DNA of 64,000 nt from Phoma sp. XZ068 (lineage: Eukaryota > Ascomycota > Dothideomycetes > Pleosporales > Didymellaceae): positions 682,001 to 746,000 of the forward strand of contig RBKR01000002.1 of assembly GCA_004835665.1 (NCBI GenBank). The letters are read 5' to 3'. A model generated the notes under the pieces. The model made no database searches. It was not told the DNA's origin and saw only the letters and a program-made list of their open reading frames with translations. This document shows positions 46,332-58,500 of the stretch, one piece after another; position 1 is the first letter of the stretch; every line of letters starts with the position of its first letter. The position numbers were made by a program, and so were the translations under genes.

Positions 46332-47705
46332 CTACTGCTCGTTGACAATGTGACCCCATTGATGGCTCTCCATGCCGTCGCTTCCCCACATGATGCCCTT
46401 CAGCCATGTCCTAACAACGTCGGCATAAACACCAACCTGGCCCTTGGCCATAGGAATGTCAATGTCGTTACCACGGAAATGGATCTGGCTGATAGGAGTG
46501 ACGAACCACGCTGTTCCGGCAGCGAAAGCCTCCACAATACGACCCTCCTTGGCAGCCTCTTCCAGCTCAAAGATATTGAATTTACGCTCGACAACCTCGA
46601 GGGCTTCGAGATCTTCGTGACCAGGCGCGAGCTTGGTACGTGCAAGTTCCAGAATAGACCGGCGTGTCACGCCATCGAGAACAATGCGCTCCTTCAGATC
46701 AGCAGTAATGAGCTGAAGCTTGCCCTCTCGTGTGCGCCAGACCACAAAGAAGTTGCTAGCACCAGCCTCAGTTACAGTGCAGTCCTCGCCGAACAGCCAG
46801 AGAATCTGATGGAATCCTCTCGCTCTTGCCTCGCCCTGTGCAACAAGAGAAGGTCCGTAGTTTGCACCAACCTTGGCGTATCCAAAACCTCCTGGCCAGG
46901 CGCGGCACATGTCGTCCTGAGACGCAAGGAGCTTAATTCCGCCGGACATGTCGCCCATCGGTGCAAAGCAACAAAGGATGACGAAGAGAAGTGCCTCCTT
47001 TGGCCGCTCGACACCAAGAGCCGGATCTGAGGCAATCATGGTGGGACGGATGTACAAGAAGCTGCCGGGACGGTCCTTGGGGAGCCACTTGGCGCCGTCA
47101 GTCTCACACAGCTTGACGATCAGCTTGAGAAGCTCCTTGGGTGGGAATGCGGGTAGAGCGATACGATTTGTTGACATAAGCATGCGGTTACAGTTCAGAT
47201 CTGGGCGGAACAAGCGGAGCTTGCCATCGTGGCCGCGGTATAACTTCATTCCCTCGAAACACTCCGTGGCGTAGTGCAGGCATGATGCTGTTGGTGCTAG
47301 AGAAATGGGTCCATAGGGTTGTAAAGTAGGTGCGGCCCATCCTTCCTCAACGGTCCACTTGGCCTGAATCATATGGTCGGTGCAAACTTTCTGGGAGGCC
47401 ATCTCTGCGGAACCCAAGGCAGGGACAGATCGTGGAGCGTCAGTGTATTTGCATTGTACTTTTGAGGCGTCGAGTTCAGCGAGGGGTGACTCGTCAATTA
47501 TCGTCTTTGTTTCCCGCTCTGGTGGGGGTGTGGCGGTGATGGGGTGTGTGAGGGATGCCGACTTCAATTGCGAAGGGGCGGACTTCTCAAGCGCATGCTG
47601 AATGCCAGAGCTTGTGAGCTCAGTGACAGACTCGCCATCGTTGGGAGGTGTCAGGGCGATGGGAGACATAGTGGCTGCTGAGGTGGATGAGTGCTGGGGT
47701 ATCAA
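46332..47705 (-). CDS. BAT: Branched-chain amino acid aminotransferase
   Basis: PLP-dependent class IV aminotransferase that interconverts leucine, isoleucine and valine with their 2-oxo acids using 2-oxoglutarate/glutamate. Single exon, 457 residues (445 if translation starts at the second Met, position 47669). Visible: CTDHMIQAKWT, LHYATECFEGMKLYRG, FRPDLNCNRMLMS, PGSFLYIRPTMIAS, then GGFGYAKVGANYGPSL, where the Lys should form the Schiff base with PLP. Further: QILWLFGEDCTVTEAGASNFF, LDGVTRRSILELA, AFAAGTAWFVTPI. The ~85-residue N-terminal extension is Ser/Thr/Pro-rich with few Arg and does not look like a presequence, suggesting the cytosolic form, though this is uncertain. It has no introns, unlike most neighbours. 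Confidence 0.92.
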   Translation of the reverse strand: MIPQHSSTSAATMSPIALTPPNDGESVTELTSSGIQHALEKSAPSQLKSASLTHPITATPPPERETKTIIDESPLAELDASKVQCKYTDAPRSVPALGSAEMASQKVCTDHMIQAKWTVEEGWAAPTLQPYGPISLAPTASCLHYATECFEGMKLYRGHDGKLRLFRPDLNCNRMLMSTNRIALPAFPPKELLKLIVKLCETDGAKWLPKDRPGSFLYIRPTMIASDPALGVERPKEALLFVILCCFAPMGDMSGGIKLLASQDDMCRAWPGGFGYAKVGANYGPSLVAQGEARARGFHQILWLFGEDCTVTEAGASNFFVVWRTREGKLQLITADLKERIVLDGVTRRSILELARTKLAPGHEDLEALEVVERKFNIFELEEAAKEGRIVEAFAAGTAWFVTPISQIHFRGNDIDIPMAKGQVGVYADVVRTWLKGIMWGSDGMESHQWGHIVNEQ

Positions 47706-48634
47706 TGGCAGGTACGAGGTTGGTGTGATGTGGACAGCACAAGTTGGGGAAGGGGTCTTTTAAGGACAGAAAGTTTTCTCAGGAGTCACACCTTCCTATC
47801 ACGCGGAGAAGTCCAGACAGACTAGACTGCCAGGGCACAAGGCGGAGTACCGCGGGACCTAGAAGACTAGTCTGCCTTGCATCAATGGCGGTGGTCGATG
47901 ATGAAAGGCGTTGACAAAATTCTGTGTGGACCCTGCTCGTGGCCACTGAGAATTCTGTGCGGTTCAAGATTGCTCACTCCCAATTGGCAGTCCCACGCAC
48001 TCAAGCTTTATCAATACTGCCATGTGCCATGTTAACCCTTCATTGCCATGACGAAATTCCTACCTCAAGACCAAGCAAATTGACGGATGTTCTTGCAGGG
48101 CATGCAGGGCATATTACCGGTAGGGCGTGCGGTTGCGCCTAGGCCTGCAGTATCCAGTGCCGCTAGCCCTGGAATATCCGCATACTGCAGCGCCGGTATT
48201 CCTCCGATTGCTGGGTGCACAAACGACTCACATTCAGCCTCACAAGTCATATTCCGATTCGGACGTGATTGACTGTTTGATACGCTTATCGTTGCACAGA
48301 TATAAAAGCGACATCGGAGCTGGTCTCCATCTGCAGTGATCGACCTGAACGTGCAGTGAGCTGGACGGAGGAGAAGCTCGGCTTAAAGCGCGGTTCAGCG
48401 AATCCGTCTGGTGGAGGCAAACGGCACAACGACGCAGACGGATCAGGGGACGCAAGCAAACTTGAGCGGTAGGTGGGGACCCAGTTTTGCAAGATTGCAA
48501 GATGAAGTCAGATCTCAGAATAAGTCTAAGTACCGATAGGCCACAGCTTCGTACTGAAGATACCGCTGGTAGCCTGTCCCTCTATATCCGTCCCACCGCT
48601 GACCCGATACGAAAGGAAGTTCTACAACAAGACC
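47706..48634. other. Intergenic region upstream of BAT
   Basis: 929 bases between tandem minus-strand genes. Short frames only. Contains the aminotransferase promoter. I see no clear regulator site and do not claim one. Confidence 0.5.
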
Positions 48635-49756
48635 TTAGGTCATCTGACCTGGATGTCGGAGACTGTCAATGCCTTTCAGAATACCATCTGCGACTTCGCC
48701 TACTCGTCCTTCTAATGCATTGAAATCCATCTTACTAATTGCGGTGTTGATCTGCTCCAGGACCGCTTCCTCTTGCACTGTCTCTGACATTACCTGACCT
48801 TCGGTCCTCCAGTACTCCTCCCTAACGCCTCGAAGCGCAGAGTCGCGGTTGACTGAATTTGTGATCAAACCAAGAGCGCGCATCTTATTCATAGTTTCCT
48901 CTGACAAGCGTGCCGCCATCTCTAGTCGCTCCGCAATCGAAGCAGGCTTCGCAAGCCATCGGTTCGTACTTGTGGCCCAGAGCACAAATGCCATGCCTAT
49001 ATCCTGCATCGCGAAGATTATGTACCGCACGAACCTTACCCGCCAGTATATTGAGTCGATATCCTGAACAAACTTCGCCCGCTTGTTGACCGTGATGTCG
49101 TACGTCGCCATGAACCATATCTCCACAATGAGAGTAGCGAGTCCCAGAATGGTCGCGTGCGTGCGGAATCTCGAGCCCTCAGTACCAACTAATGAGGAGG
49201 TAGCCAAGCCGAGCACAGCCAGCTGGAAAATATGCGGCATAACTATCTTCGGCAGGCTGTACAGGAAGTAGTTGTTGGTATCGTTGCCGTCCGCCGTGGC
49301 GCACCACACACAGTTCAGCAACGTGTCAGGACCGTACGCCAAATAGTAGAGCTTGTTGCGCCCGTTGACTTCGAATTTCGATCGCAACGCATTGTCGACT
49401 TCCGTTAGGGGCCTAAGGTGTCGCAGTCGGGCGAACAATACGCTGGTTTCCGTGCGGATGTGGCTTTGTGTCGCAAAGAATATGTTCTCGGGTGCGAAGC
49501 GCGAGAGCGATAGACTCAGGCAGGCTAGGGCGGCGATAAAGAGAACATTGAGCGCATTCTTTACCCTCGGGGGGATTGGGCGTATGGGGACGCTTCGAGA
49601 AGTTGCGCGGGCGGTGTTGAACAAGTCTGCGATGCGCGGGAGGACAAAGGGCCCGAACAGTATGAGCAGTGAGTGCACATTCTGTGGCAGAAAGGTGAGG
49701 CGTGGGATTACGACGTAGGATACGACCAACAGAACGATCGAACGCACGTTGAACAT
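48635..49756 (-). CDS. Uncharacterised multi-pass membrane protein, 373 aa
   Basis: Function not recognised. Single exon. Hydrophobic segments: residues 5-25 (IVLLVVSYVVIPRLTFL), 29-45 (LLILFGPFVLPRIADLF), 68-86 (ALNVLFIAALACLSLSLS), about 171-190 (VMPHIFQLAVLGLATSSLVG), 199-218 (ATILGLATLIVEIWFMATY) and 243-262 (VRYIIFAMQDIGMAFVLWA). Between segments 3 and 4 lies LYYLAYGPDTLLNCVWC, the most distinctive part. The C-terminal 100 residues are soluble, helical and acidic (LEMAARLSEETMNKMRAL, SETVQEEAVLEQINTAISKM). No signal for a known transporter or enzyme family; similar proteins with this layout are found in other filamentous ascomycetes, as far as I recall. Confidence 0.75.
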   Translation of the reverse strand: MFNVRSIVLLVVSYVVIPRLTFLPQNVHSLLILFGPFVLPRIADLFNTARATSRSVPIRPIPPRVKNALNVLFIAALACLSLSLSRFAPENIFFATQSHIRTETSVLFARLRHLRPLTEVDNALRSKFEVNGRNKLYYLAYGPDTLLNCVWCATADGNDTNNYFLYSLPKIVMPHIFQLAVLGLATSSLVGTEGSRFRTHATILGLATLIVEIWFMATYDITVNKRAKFVQDIDSIYWRVRFVRYIIFAMQDIGMAFVLWATSTNRWLAKPASIAERLEMAARLSEETMNKMRALGLITNSVNRDSALRGVREEYWRTEGQVMSETVQEEAVLEQINTAISKMDFNALEGRVGEVADGILKGIDSLRHPGQMT

Positions 49757-50365
49757 CTTGGCCGCGTGGATGTCATGGGCGTTGCTGCTAGTAATCGCGC
49801 GCAGCGGTCTATTACGATGGCAAAGTGGTTGACGTGTAGGCGGAAGCAGTGCCTTGTTACGCTAAAAATGGCTGGTACCTGCAACTTCATTCACGAACGC
49901 CCTCGCTATGGCCCACCCAAGATCCGTTCAGCCAACACCTTGCTGCGACATGAATTAAAATCGTTAATCACCAAGGTCAGTCGATGGCAAAGTGTGTTTG
50001 TTGGAAGTTGAATGGATTTACATTCTTAAACCTCCATCTGCTTGCATCTCATGTATTATGAGCAATCTATCTACCTGCAAGCACTTGCCAGTCTCCATGA
50101 TGACTGCGCAATATGTTCCCGAAGGTTATAACCAGAAACGCCTGTGAGCATGCACCGAGCCTGCTGCTATCGATGAACGCCGATGTTGAGATCGTTCATC
50201 TCCCCAGATCTCCTGTTTTAAACTACCGTAACGACCCAGAATGCAGGTTGAACTTTTGGGTATCATAAGAACGTCATTACACACATTACACGGTAGCATG
50301 TTGATATGCTACGCGAAGCGACTGCGTTGATGAAACACAGTCGAGGTTGCCAACTGGCAGAGAAT
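49757..50365. other. Intergenic region
   Basis: 609 bases; promoter of the membrane protein and terminator of MET6. No gene seen. Confidence 0.5.
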
Positions 50366-52769
50366 TTAAGAAGAGTACTTCTCACGGTTGTACTTGGCGG
50401 CGTTGACCATGTTGATCAGGGCAGCCTTGGTCTCCTTCCACTGACGGGTCTTAAGGCCGCAGTCAGGGTTGATCCAGAGCTGCTCAGGCTTCAGGTACTT
50501 CAGCATGTCGGCGACACGGTCCTTGATCTCCTGCTCAGAGGGAACACGGGGGGAGTGAATGTCGTAGACACCGGGACCAATGTGGCGGGGATACTCCTTG
50601 TCCTCGAAGACCTTGAGGAGCTTGGCGTCGCTCTTGCTGTTCTCGATGGAGAGAACATCAGCATCGAGGGCGGCAATGGCGTGGAAGAAGTCTTGGAACT
50701 CAGAGTAACAGAAGTGAGAGTGGATCTGAGTAGAGTCCTTGACGCCAGCGCAAGCGAGCTTGAAAGAATCGACAGCCCAAGACAGGTACTTCTCGCGCTC
50801 GGTACCCTTGCGGAGGGGAAGACCCTCACGAAGAGCGGGCTCATCAACCTGGATGACGTAGATACCAGCAGACTCAAGATCAACAACCTCGTCGCGGAGA
50901 GCAAGGGCAAGCTGCTGAGCCTGGACAGATTGGTGAACGTCATCACGAGGGAAAGACCATCGCAAGCAGGTGATAGGGCCTGTGAGCATACCCTTCATGG
51001 GCTTCTTGGAGACGGACGCAGCGTACTTCGACTCCTTGACGGTCATAGGGGCGGGACGGGAGATGTCACCAACAATAATCGGGGGACGGACGCAGCGGGA
51101 TCCGTAAGACTGGACCCAACCCTTGGTGGTGAAGGCATAGCCGTCAAGACGCTCACCGAAGTACTGAACCATGTCGTTACGCTCAGGCTCTCCGTGGACA
51201 TAGACGTCGAGGTCGAGTTCATCCTGGATCTTGATGGTCTCCTCGATCTCCTTCTCGATGAATCTCTCGTACTCCGCGGCGGTGATCTCCCCCTTGGTAA
51301 ATTTATTACGCTGGATACGGATCTCCTTGGTTTGAGGGAAAGAACCGATAGTGGTAGTGGGGAAGAGAGGGAGGTGAAGGTGCTCCTTCTGCTGGGCGTA
51401 ACGCGAAGGGAACTCGGACTTGCGCTCGTGCTGCTCGGGAGTGACGCTGGCCTGGCGGTCCTTGACGGCCTGGACGTTGGTGCGCTTAGAGGTAGCGCGA
51501 GACTGCATAGACTTGGCGTTGGCCTCAAGAGCCTCACGGACGGAAGCAGGGCCGTCGGTCACAGCCTTTGCGATGACAACAACCTCGGCGACCTTCTGGA
51601 CAGCGAACGAGAACCAGTCGCGGACCTCGGCGTCAAGCTTCTTCTCGCTATCGAGAGAGTGAGGGGTGTGGAGGAGAGAGCTGGACGTAGCAACAAGTAC
51701 ACGATCCTTGCCGAGTTTCTGGATAGCAGACTCGACAATCTCGATAGCGTTCTTGAAGTTGGTCTTCCAGATGTTACGGCCGTCAACAACACCAACGGAG
51801 AGAGCCTGGTTGGGGCCAAGCTTGCTGGCAACAGTGTCGAGCTGCTCAGGGTTCCTGACGAGGTCGATGTGAATAGCAGCAACGTTCTGGATGCTGGGGA
51901 AGACGTCCACGTTGTGGACGATGTCACCGAAGTAGGTGGCAAGGACAAGCTTGGGCAGACCGCTGCCAGTGAGCTTCTCATAGGCAGGCTTGAAGGCATC
52001 CTTGATCTTCTGCTCGAGGTCGAAGACGAGGACAGGCTCATCAATCTGGACGTAATCGGCACCGGCCTCCTTCAGCTGCTGGAGCAGCTCCACGTATACG
52101 GGCAGGAGCTTCTCGAGCAGAGAGATGGGGTCGACAGACTGGTTGCGGTCGGCCTTACCAAGAGCGAGGAAGGACACGGGACCAACGAGGACAGGGCGGG
52201 TGGTGATGCCAGCCGCCTTGGCCTCCTTGAACTCGCGGACGGGCTTGGGGTCGGAAGCGAGCTTGAATGTCTGGCCGTCCTGGAAGGTGGGCTTGACATA
52301 GTGGTAGTTGGAGTCGAACCACTTGACCATTTCCTGCAATGCATTAGTGGGATGGTCGCAGCTGGTTAAGGTTTCGCACAACTTACCAGACTGGGAACAT
52401 CGACACCATCCTTCTGGTGGCCGCGGCCCATGGCGAAGTACTCATCGAGAGCAGACAGCTTGGCGCTGGAGTAACGCTCTGGAACAGCCTGGTCTTGTCA
52501 GCCGAGTCATTGATGCAGATGCAAGGCGTCCAGCTTACGTTGAACAGCTGGATGTGGTCGAGGAGGTGGTCGTAGAAAGCAAAGTCGTTGCTAGGGATGA
52601 CATCAACACCGGCATCCTTCTGGATCTTCCAGTGCTCCAGCCTCAGACGGCTGGCCTCCTTGACGAGGTCCTCCTGTGAGAGCTTGCCAGCCCAGTAGGC
52701 CTCGTTGGCCTTCTTGAGCTCACGGTCCGCACCCATGCGGGGGAAACCGAGAACTGATGACTGAACCAT
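50366..52769 (-). CDS. MET6: Cobalamin-independent methionine synthase (Met6/MetE)
   Basis: Transfers the methyl group of 5-methyltetrahydropteroyl-triglutamate to homocysteine, the last step of methionine synthesis, in the cytosol. Exons 52769-52539, 52488-52387 and 52333-50366 join to 766 residues, the usual length. The N-terminal half has VLGFPRMGADRELKKANEAYW and WFDSNYHYVKPTF. The C-terminal half carries the catalytic zinc-site motifs LTGPITCLRWSFPRDD, IHSHFCYSEFQDF and, near the end, WINPDCGLKTRQW; the Cys and His residues of the zinc site are present. Codon use is strongly biased, as in highly expressed genes, and this produces a 687-codon false frame on the other strand. Its promoter lies to the right of 52,769. 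Confidence 0.96.
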
Positions 52770-53727
52770 GGTGATGTATGGCTCTTGCGCAATGGAACAC
52801 AAGGGTATGGAAAATAGAAGACAGATCTCTCAAACTACAATGGAAGAGTGAGAGAGTATGAGAGGGGTGAGAGACAACGAAAGAGGGCGGGATGGTGTGC
52901 TTTTGAATTCTTTTCTGGCTGCTGCCGTGGCGGGGTCGGTCTAGTCTGCTTTGCTCTCACCGCCTGAGCCACGCTAAGAATTGGACGATGTGATGATCCT
53001 CCGGGGCATTTACCAACTCAACTATTATTCGCCGAGCGCAGAAGTATTTCGAGAGCACACGCTGTGGCCCGCTGTGACAGATACGGTCTGTTGTGAGGTT
53101 GCATATTGGACGATACTACCACGCTCCTCCAGCCTGCAGAACGTCCCTCATCGAGTTTCTGCCACTCCAGCTCCCCACATGGCCGAAACCGTCCTGCGAA
53201 ACCGGAGGGGTTGCACATCGGAGTTTCTGTGCTCCATGTCGAGGCCCCGACGCGTTCAAGCATCCCTGGTAGCGCTCGGCCAGCTAAATATGCTGGGTTA
53301 CTCGGTGAAAGACATGAGCAGCCAGCATTCCTTCTTCCAAGCTCGATATGTGAGATCACAGCGTATCCTACTAGTCACTCTACTTCTTGTTCCGCCACCT
53401 TGTAGCGGACCCTGTTTTTCATCACACACGACGTTGAGGCACTAGCACGATATTGTGAGGCTGAATACCAATATCCCTCGTGTGGGTAGTCGAAATGCGC
53501 TATGTCTTACTGCCTCTGGTTGGTACTCCCGTGTCTTATTGAAGAGATTCGGCGATGACAGCGACGTTGCGACGGCGAAATTCCGTCCGGAGAGCTTCGA
53601 GGTGCTCCACATTAGCTCCCCGCAGTGTACATAAGAGCTCGATATCAGCCCCTCGTTGGCATAGGAACGTCAGCCAGCCCACAGAGCCTCAAACAATTCC
53701 GAGGGAAGCTGCTGTATAAACACCAAG
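52770..53727. other. Divergent region MET6 / dehydrogenase
   Basis: 958 bases between diverging starts. The part near MET6 (52,840-52,880) has GA-rich repeats on plus, likely its leader. No gene seen. Confidence 0.5.
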
Positions 53728-54686
53728 ATGTCCAGACCCGAGCATACTCGAACCGCCTCCACAAACCTGGGCAGCGGCTCCGGCCAGCGTGTTCTTGAGG
53801 GGAAGGTCGCGCTAGTAACTGGAGCATCGAGAGGTAGATAGAGTTTCCCTCACGAAAAACCCCCGAGCGTTCACTGACACTTCTAGGTATTGGCGTCGAG
53901 ATTGCACGCAATCTGGCCAGCAAGGGTGCCCATCTTGTCCTCAATTACACTTCCGACTCGTCGGCACAGGCTGCGGAAAACCTCGCAAGCGAGTTACAAG
54001 CTGAGTATGGCATCAAAGCCATCACGGTCCAAGCCAACATGGGCTCAGAGGTCGGCCCGAAGCACGCTGTCGAGGTAGCGTTCAACAACTTTAAGCACCC
54101 CAAGACTGGCAAATTCCAGCTTGACATCATCATCAACAATGCGGGCGTGGCTGGCAACAACTTTGTGGAGAATGTGGACGCGGAGGACTTTGCGAGACAG
54201 TACAATGTAAATGTTCGTGGACCTCTGCTGCTCTTACAGGCTGCCATACCTTACCTGCCCAACGACCGCTCTGGGCGCATTGTCAGTCTGTCATCCGTCA
54301 GTGCTTCGTTGGGATACAGAGGCCAGTCGATCTACGGAGGGACCAAAGCTGCACTCGAGGCTATGACAAGGACGTGGGCCCGTGAGTTGGCTGAACGCGC
54401 GACTGTGAACGCTATCAATCCTGGGCCAGTGGCAACAGATATGTATTGGGGTAACGATGAAAAGTTCATTGCTCAGAATAAGCCCTTCATCGAGACCACC
54501 CCGCTCGCGGCCCCGAGGAAAGGAATTGACGAAGATAGGATCTACGAGGCGTCGCAAGGTGCTGGAGGGCGACCAGCATACAGCGAGGAGGTCGCGGGTG
54601 TCGTAGCTATGCTGTGTCTCCCCGAAGCAGGTTGGACAACTGGCAGTGTCATCTGCGCGAATGGTGGTATGAAGTTTAGTGTTTGA
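53728..54686 (+). CDS. Short-chain dehydrogenase/reductase, 301 aa
   Basis: Classical NAD(P)-dependent oxidoreductase; substrate unknown. Exons 53728-53833 and 53887-54686 join to 301 residues. The cofactor motif is split by the intron: VALVTGASR at the end of exon 1, GIGVEIARNLASKG in exon 2, together the TGxxxGxG motif. Further marks: LDIIINNAGVAGNN (NNAG), IVSLSSVSASLGYRGQS (catalytic Ser), IYGGTKAALEAM (YxxxK) and NAINPGPVATDMYW. The end, WTTGSVICANGGMKFSV, is typical of fungal members close to 3-oxoacyl-ACP reductase-like enzymes. The N-terminal 26 residues before the cofactor fold are Ser/Gly/Thr-rich. No neighbouring biosynthetic cluster is visible. Confidence 0.9.
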
Positions 54687-55566
54687 GGATGTAGTAGAAA
54701 ATTTCAAGACACCATCTTGCCGCCAATCGCTGCCATCGTGCACACTTCGATGAGCGCTGGTTCGTACGACGTGGACTGCGAGTGCAGCCGACGTACAGTC
54801 AATCTATTGCGCACAAGGCTGGAACAAGTCGAGCCATAGTTTGAGAATCAAGACAAAATCAAGTATTACAATCATGTTTTGCACAGCTGAGACATCCAGC
54901 GCACGTTGCGTGGATGCGTGGTTTTCAGTCAATCCCGTGGGGCTGCTGCTGCGCACGTGCATTCAATGCTGTCATACCACAGACCGCGTTCCCCAACCCC
55001 CTCCCTTTAAGTCCAGGATAGCGACGCATATGAATACCCGGCACGAGTTCTTGAGAGATACGCAAGAGATGGCATGATCACGTTTAGACTGTTCATTCAG
55101 CCTTCGCTCTCGTTCACATGAAATTGCGTACGCAAGTCAGAGAGGGGTTGCTGGGGTGATGTTGTTTGTCTACGGCACCGCGCCGAGATTGCCTAGCCCT
55201 CACGCCCGCATTCCAGAACTTCCAGCTCCGGCGTCATAACACGCCTTGATTGGACGGCTTGATGACCGTTGAGCGGGAAATCATGCGCCACTGTAGTGAA
55301 TTGCGCAAGCAGGTGGGCAGGCTGGGAGCCCGCCTGGCCTCTGTTTACGAACGACACATCCGCTACCAGCCATCTTTGACGGACCCGTGCATGAACTGCA
55401 GATCTGAGCATACCCCTCGACACCCACTTGCTACAACGGTCTCAGCACTATCGTCAAACATTCTGTACTACTCTATCTCGCCCTACCCCACAGCATTGTC
55501 CATGGGGCGCCGCAAACAGCAGTCGAGGTGAACGTCCTCAACAGGCACTCGAGTTAACACCTTACC
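54687..55566. other. Intergenic region before the kelch gene
   Basis: 880 bases between two plus-strand genes. Short frames only, no gene seen. It should hold the kelch gene promoter. Confidence 0.5.
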
Positions 55567-58500
55567 ATGTACTCAACCATGGCACCGTCTGTAATTAGGC
55601 TTCAGTGGCCTACTTTGTTCCATGTTCCACTTTTGATGTCTGTTGCTCTCGCCCAGATGCCATACAATCCTACTCGACTCCTCTACAACGGCGACCAGCT
55701 CTATGTATTCCAGCCCTCGTCGCGGTCGTCCACCCAGTTCCAGCTGGGCTCCATCAATGTCTCATCCAAGATTGATGCTGCCAATCTGCCGTATACGACG
55801 CTTTACCCAACCCTTCCTTTTCTTGACGACAAGGACTCGCGCGCGTTCACGCCCGTACTCGATGATGGCGGCAACTTAACTGTATACAGTGGGAATTGCT
55901 CACAGGGCGCGAGTGGAGGCGAAGTCTGGAGCTTCATACCGGCATCTAGCAACAAGCAGAGCCGCTGGCTCCAGCATGATGTAACGGTTACAGATGACAA
56001 GCACGCCGCTACAATCGGCGCGAACTATCTAAGCAACGGCATCTCGTTCTCTAGCATCGTTGGAGGGACTGCGTCAAATACAGGTGCTTACTTCTTTGGC
56101 GGCATGTGTCCACTTGTAGAAGACAGCTCCAACAACTGGCAGTCAGCTGCGAATTACTCGAACCTCATGGTTACCTTGGAGCCGTCTAGCAAAGAAAATC
56201 TTGCCATCTCGTACCAGATGGACGTCGCGTCGAATCGAGGCCCACCGATACCAGAAGCCGGCTTCACGATGACCGGTCTTGCACCCACATACTCGAATCG
56301 CAGCGATGGATCACAGACACAACAGCAGAATTTCGTTCTCATAGGGGGGCACACTAGTGCCGCCTTCATCAACATGTCACAGGTTGCGTTGTTCTCTTTA
56401 CCAGAACAAGGATGGACCTTCCTAAGCGTTCAACAGCCTGACACTTCGCATACAAATCTGGCCACACGTGATATTCCCGTTGTCGATCCACGCTCAGGTC
56501 ACACCGCTGTGTTGTCATCAGATGGGCAACAAGTTGTTGTTTATGGCGGCTGGGTTGGCGACATCAACTCGGCAGCGGAACCCAAACTAGCAATCTTAAA
56601 CATCGCGGACGGGTATGGCGGCAACGGCAATTGGCAATGGGTAATCCCGGATAGTACCCAAGGTCATGGTCCTTCAAGCAGCTCCAGTCTCTACGGCCAT
56701 GGTGCAGTCATGCTTCCTGGTGGCATAATGATGGTAAGTGGTGGGTACTCGATCACGGCATCGGGTTCACAACGACGAAGGGCTACCCCAATGGCAAATA
56801 CCAAGACGTACTTCCTCAATGTCACCTCCAATACTTGGATTACTGAGTACTCCCCGCCATCTAGAGTCTCGGACCTCGAACCCGCCCACACTGGACCGTT
56901 ATCAAGCCCGGGCCAAAAAGCAGGGCTAGGTATCGGAATGGGAATCGGCCTGGCAGCTGTATGTGGCCTATTCGCCTTCTACATGTGGTACACCAGACGA
57001 CTACAGAAGCAACGAAATCTGCGGGAGAAGCAGCTGCAGGACCTTTCGTTTGCAGCTCATAGGTACAACATTGATGAATACTCTCCCGGATTCGATGGTC
57101 GAGGAGGCCTTGCAGATACGATGGAGTATATGGCCGGTCAGACCGGCTCTTACTACTTCCCACCGGGTAGCCAAGGTGGTCAAGGATGGAAAAGCTCGCA
57201 TGGACAAGATGCGGAGAGGACAGGCCTTCTTCTCGAGATTCCCAGCCCCACTCGTGGGTTGCGACGCAGTTTGAACGGAAGGCCTGCATATGCGATGGGT
57301 GCAGTTCGGGGTCCGGGCCAGATTCATCCAATTGACGAGTTGGAGGAGGAAGAAGACGACGCTGAAAAGGCTGCTGATAAGACCCCTACGATTGAAGGAC
57401 GCGAGGTGAGCGTGCGCAGGGTCGATCCAACCTCATCAATATTCAGCAACCTGCCGCAGCTTGACCCTTTTTCTGACACCCAGCGCCAAACTGTGGCTAA
57501 GAAGATTGCCTTTCGTTCTGCATCCTCTTCTCCCGTAATAGAGGATGTTAAAGACCACGAACAAACGACGACAGAGTGGCCTGGACCGAGTGTAGCTGAA
57601 TCTCGCCGCTCGAATACTGTTTCTACTGGTCGCATTTCTCCTGACAAATCTTCGTCAGACGACCGTACAAACTCGAATCTCAGCGAGAACAGTACGGCAT
57701 CAGTCCTTTCGTGGACATCTTCGCACGATGGCCTTGCCAGAAGTACATCAGTACGCGCGGCTAGCATCACCGCTGCGGCTCAAACCAATCCCTTTCGATC
57801 ACCAGACGCGAGTCCGACCCACGATAGACCACGCAGATACAGCGAAACCGGTAGGAAGAACCCAGCAGAACCACGAACGCAGTCTTTTAGCAGTGTCCGG
57901 AGCAATGGTAATGCAGACATTGATTCATTCAGGACTGCGCAGTCATCTTTCGCTCACCTTCAAGCCGAAGGTGAGGTCTTGCTTGGCGGCAATCCAGAGC
58001 AGATTCGTCCTAGTACTTCGTCAACCTCAAATGGATCAAACTCGCATACATCTGGGGACACTGAAGCAACCAATAGCCGAACTGCAACAGCCACGCCAGC
58101 TACATCTTACGCTTTGGACATGTTACGCCCAGAAAGTCGAGATGTGAGGAAGAGTTGGCTGGGTAGTGTACGGAGAGTACTACGCAGATCAGCCTCAGGC
58201 GCGGACCGAACTCGATCCCTTACCAATACAGTCTCTTATCATGAGCCGTATACAGATAGCCCCCCATCGCCAGTCGAAGCTATGACGATTAACAACCGAA
58301 TATCTTTCCCATCAAACCAACCGCCTCGTCGAGCAGCTTCCGATGCTAGCTTTTGGAAGAGCAGGCGAGGCAAACAGGATTGGGAAGAAGAGTTGGAAAG
58401 CAGATGGACACGCAATAGTGGCGACGATTGGGGTGCGCCAGAAGATATCGCTCGGGCAGAGAACGATCGTCTACGACAGGAGTGGCGACAACGAGGCAGC

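Noticed and set aside
50306..52369. 687-codon open frame on the plus strand
   Set aside because: It is the mirror of MET6, whose biased codon use leaves few stops on the opposite strand. Its translation is Leu/Val/Asp/Glu-rich with no domain, while the minus strand encodes a complete methionine synthase.
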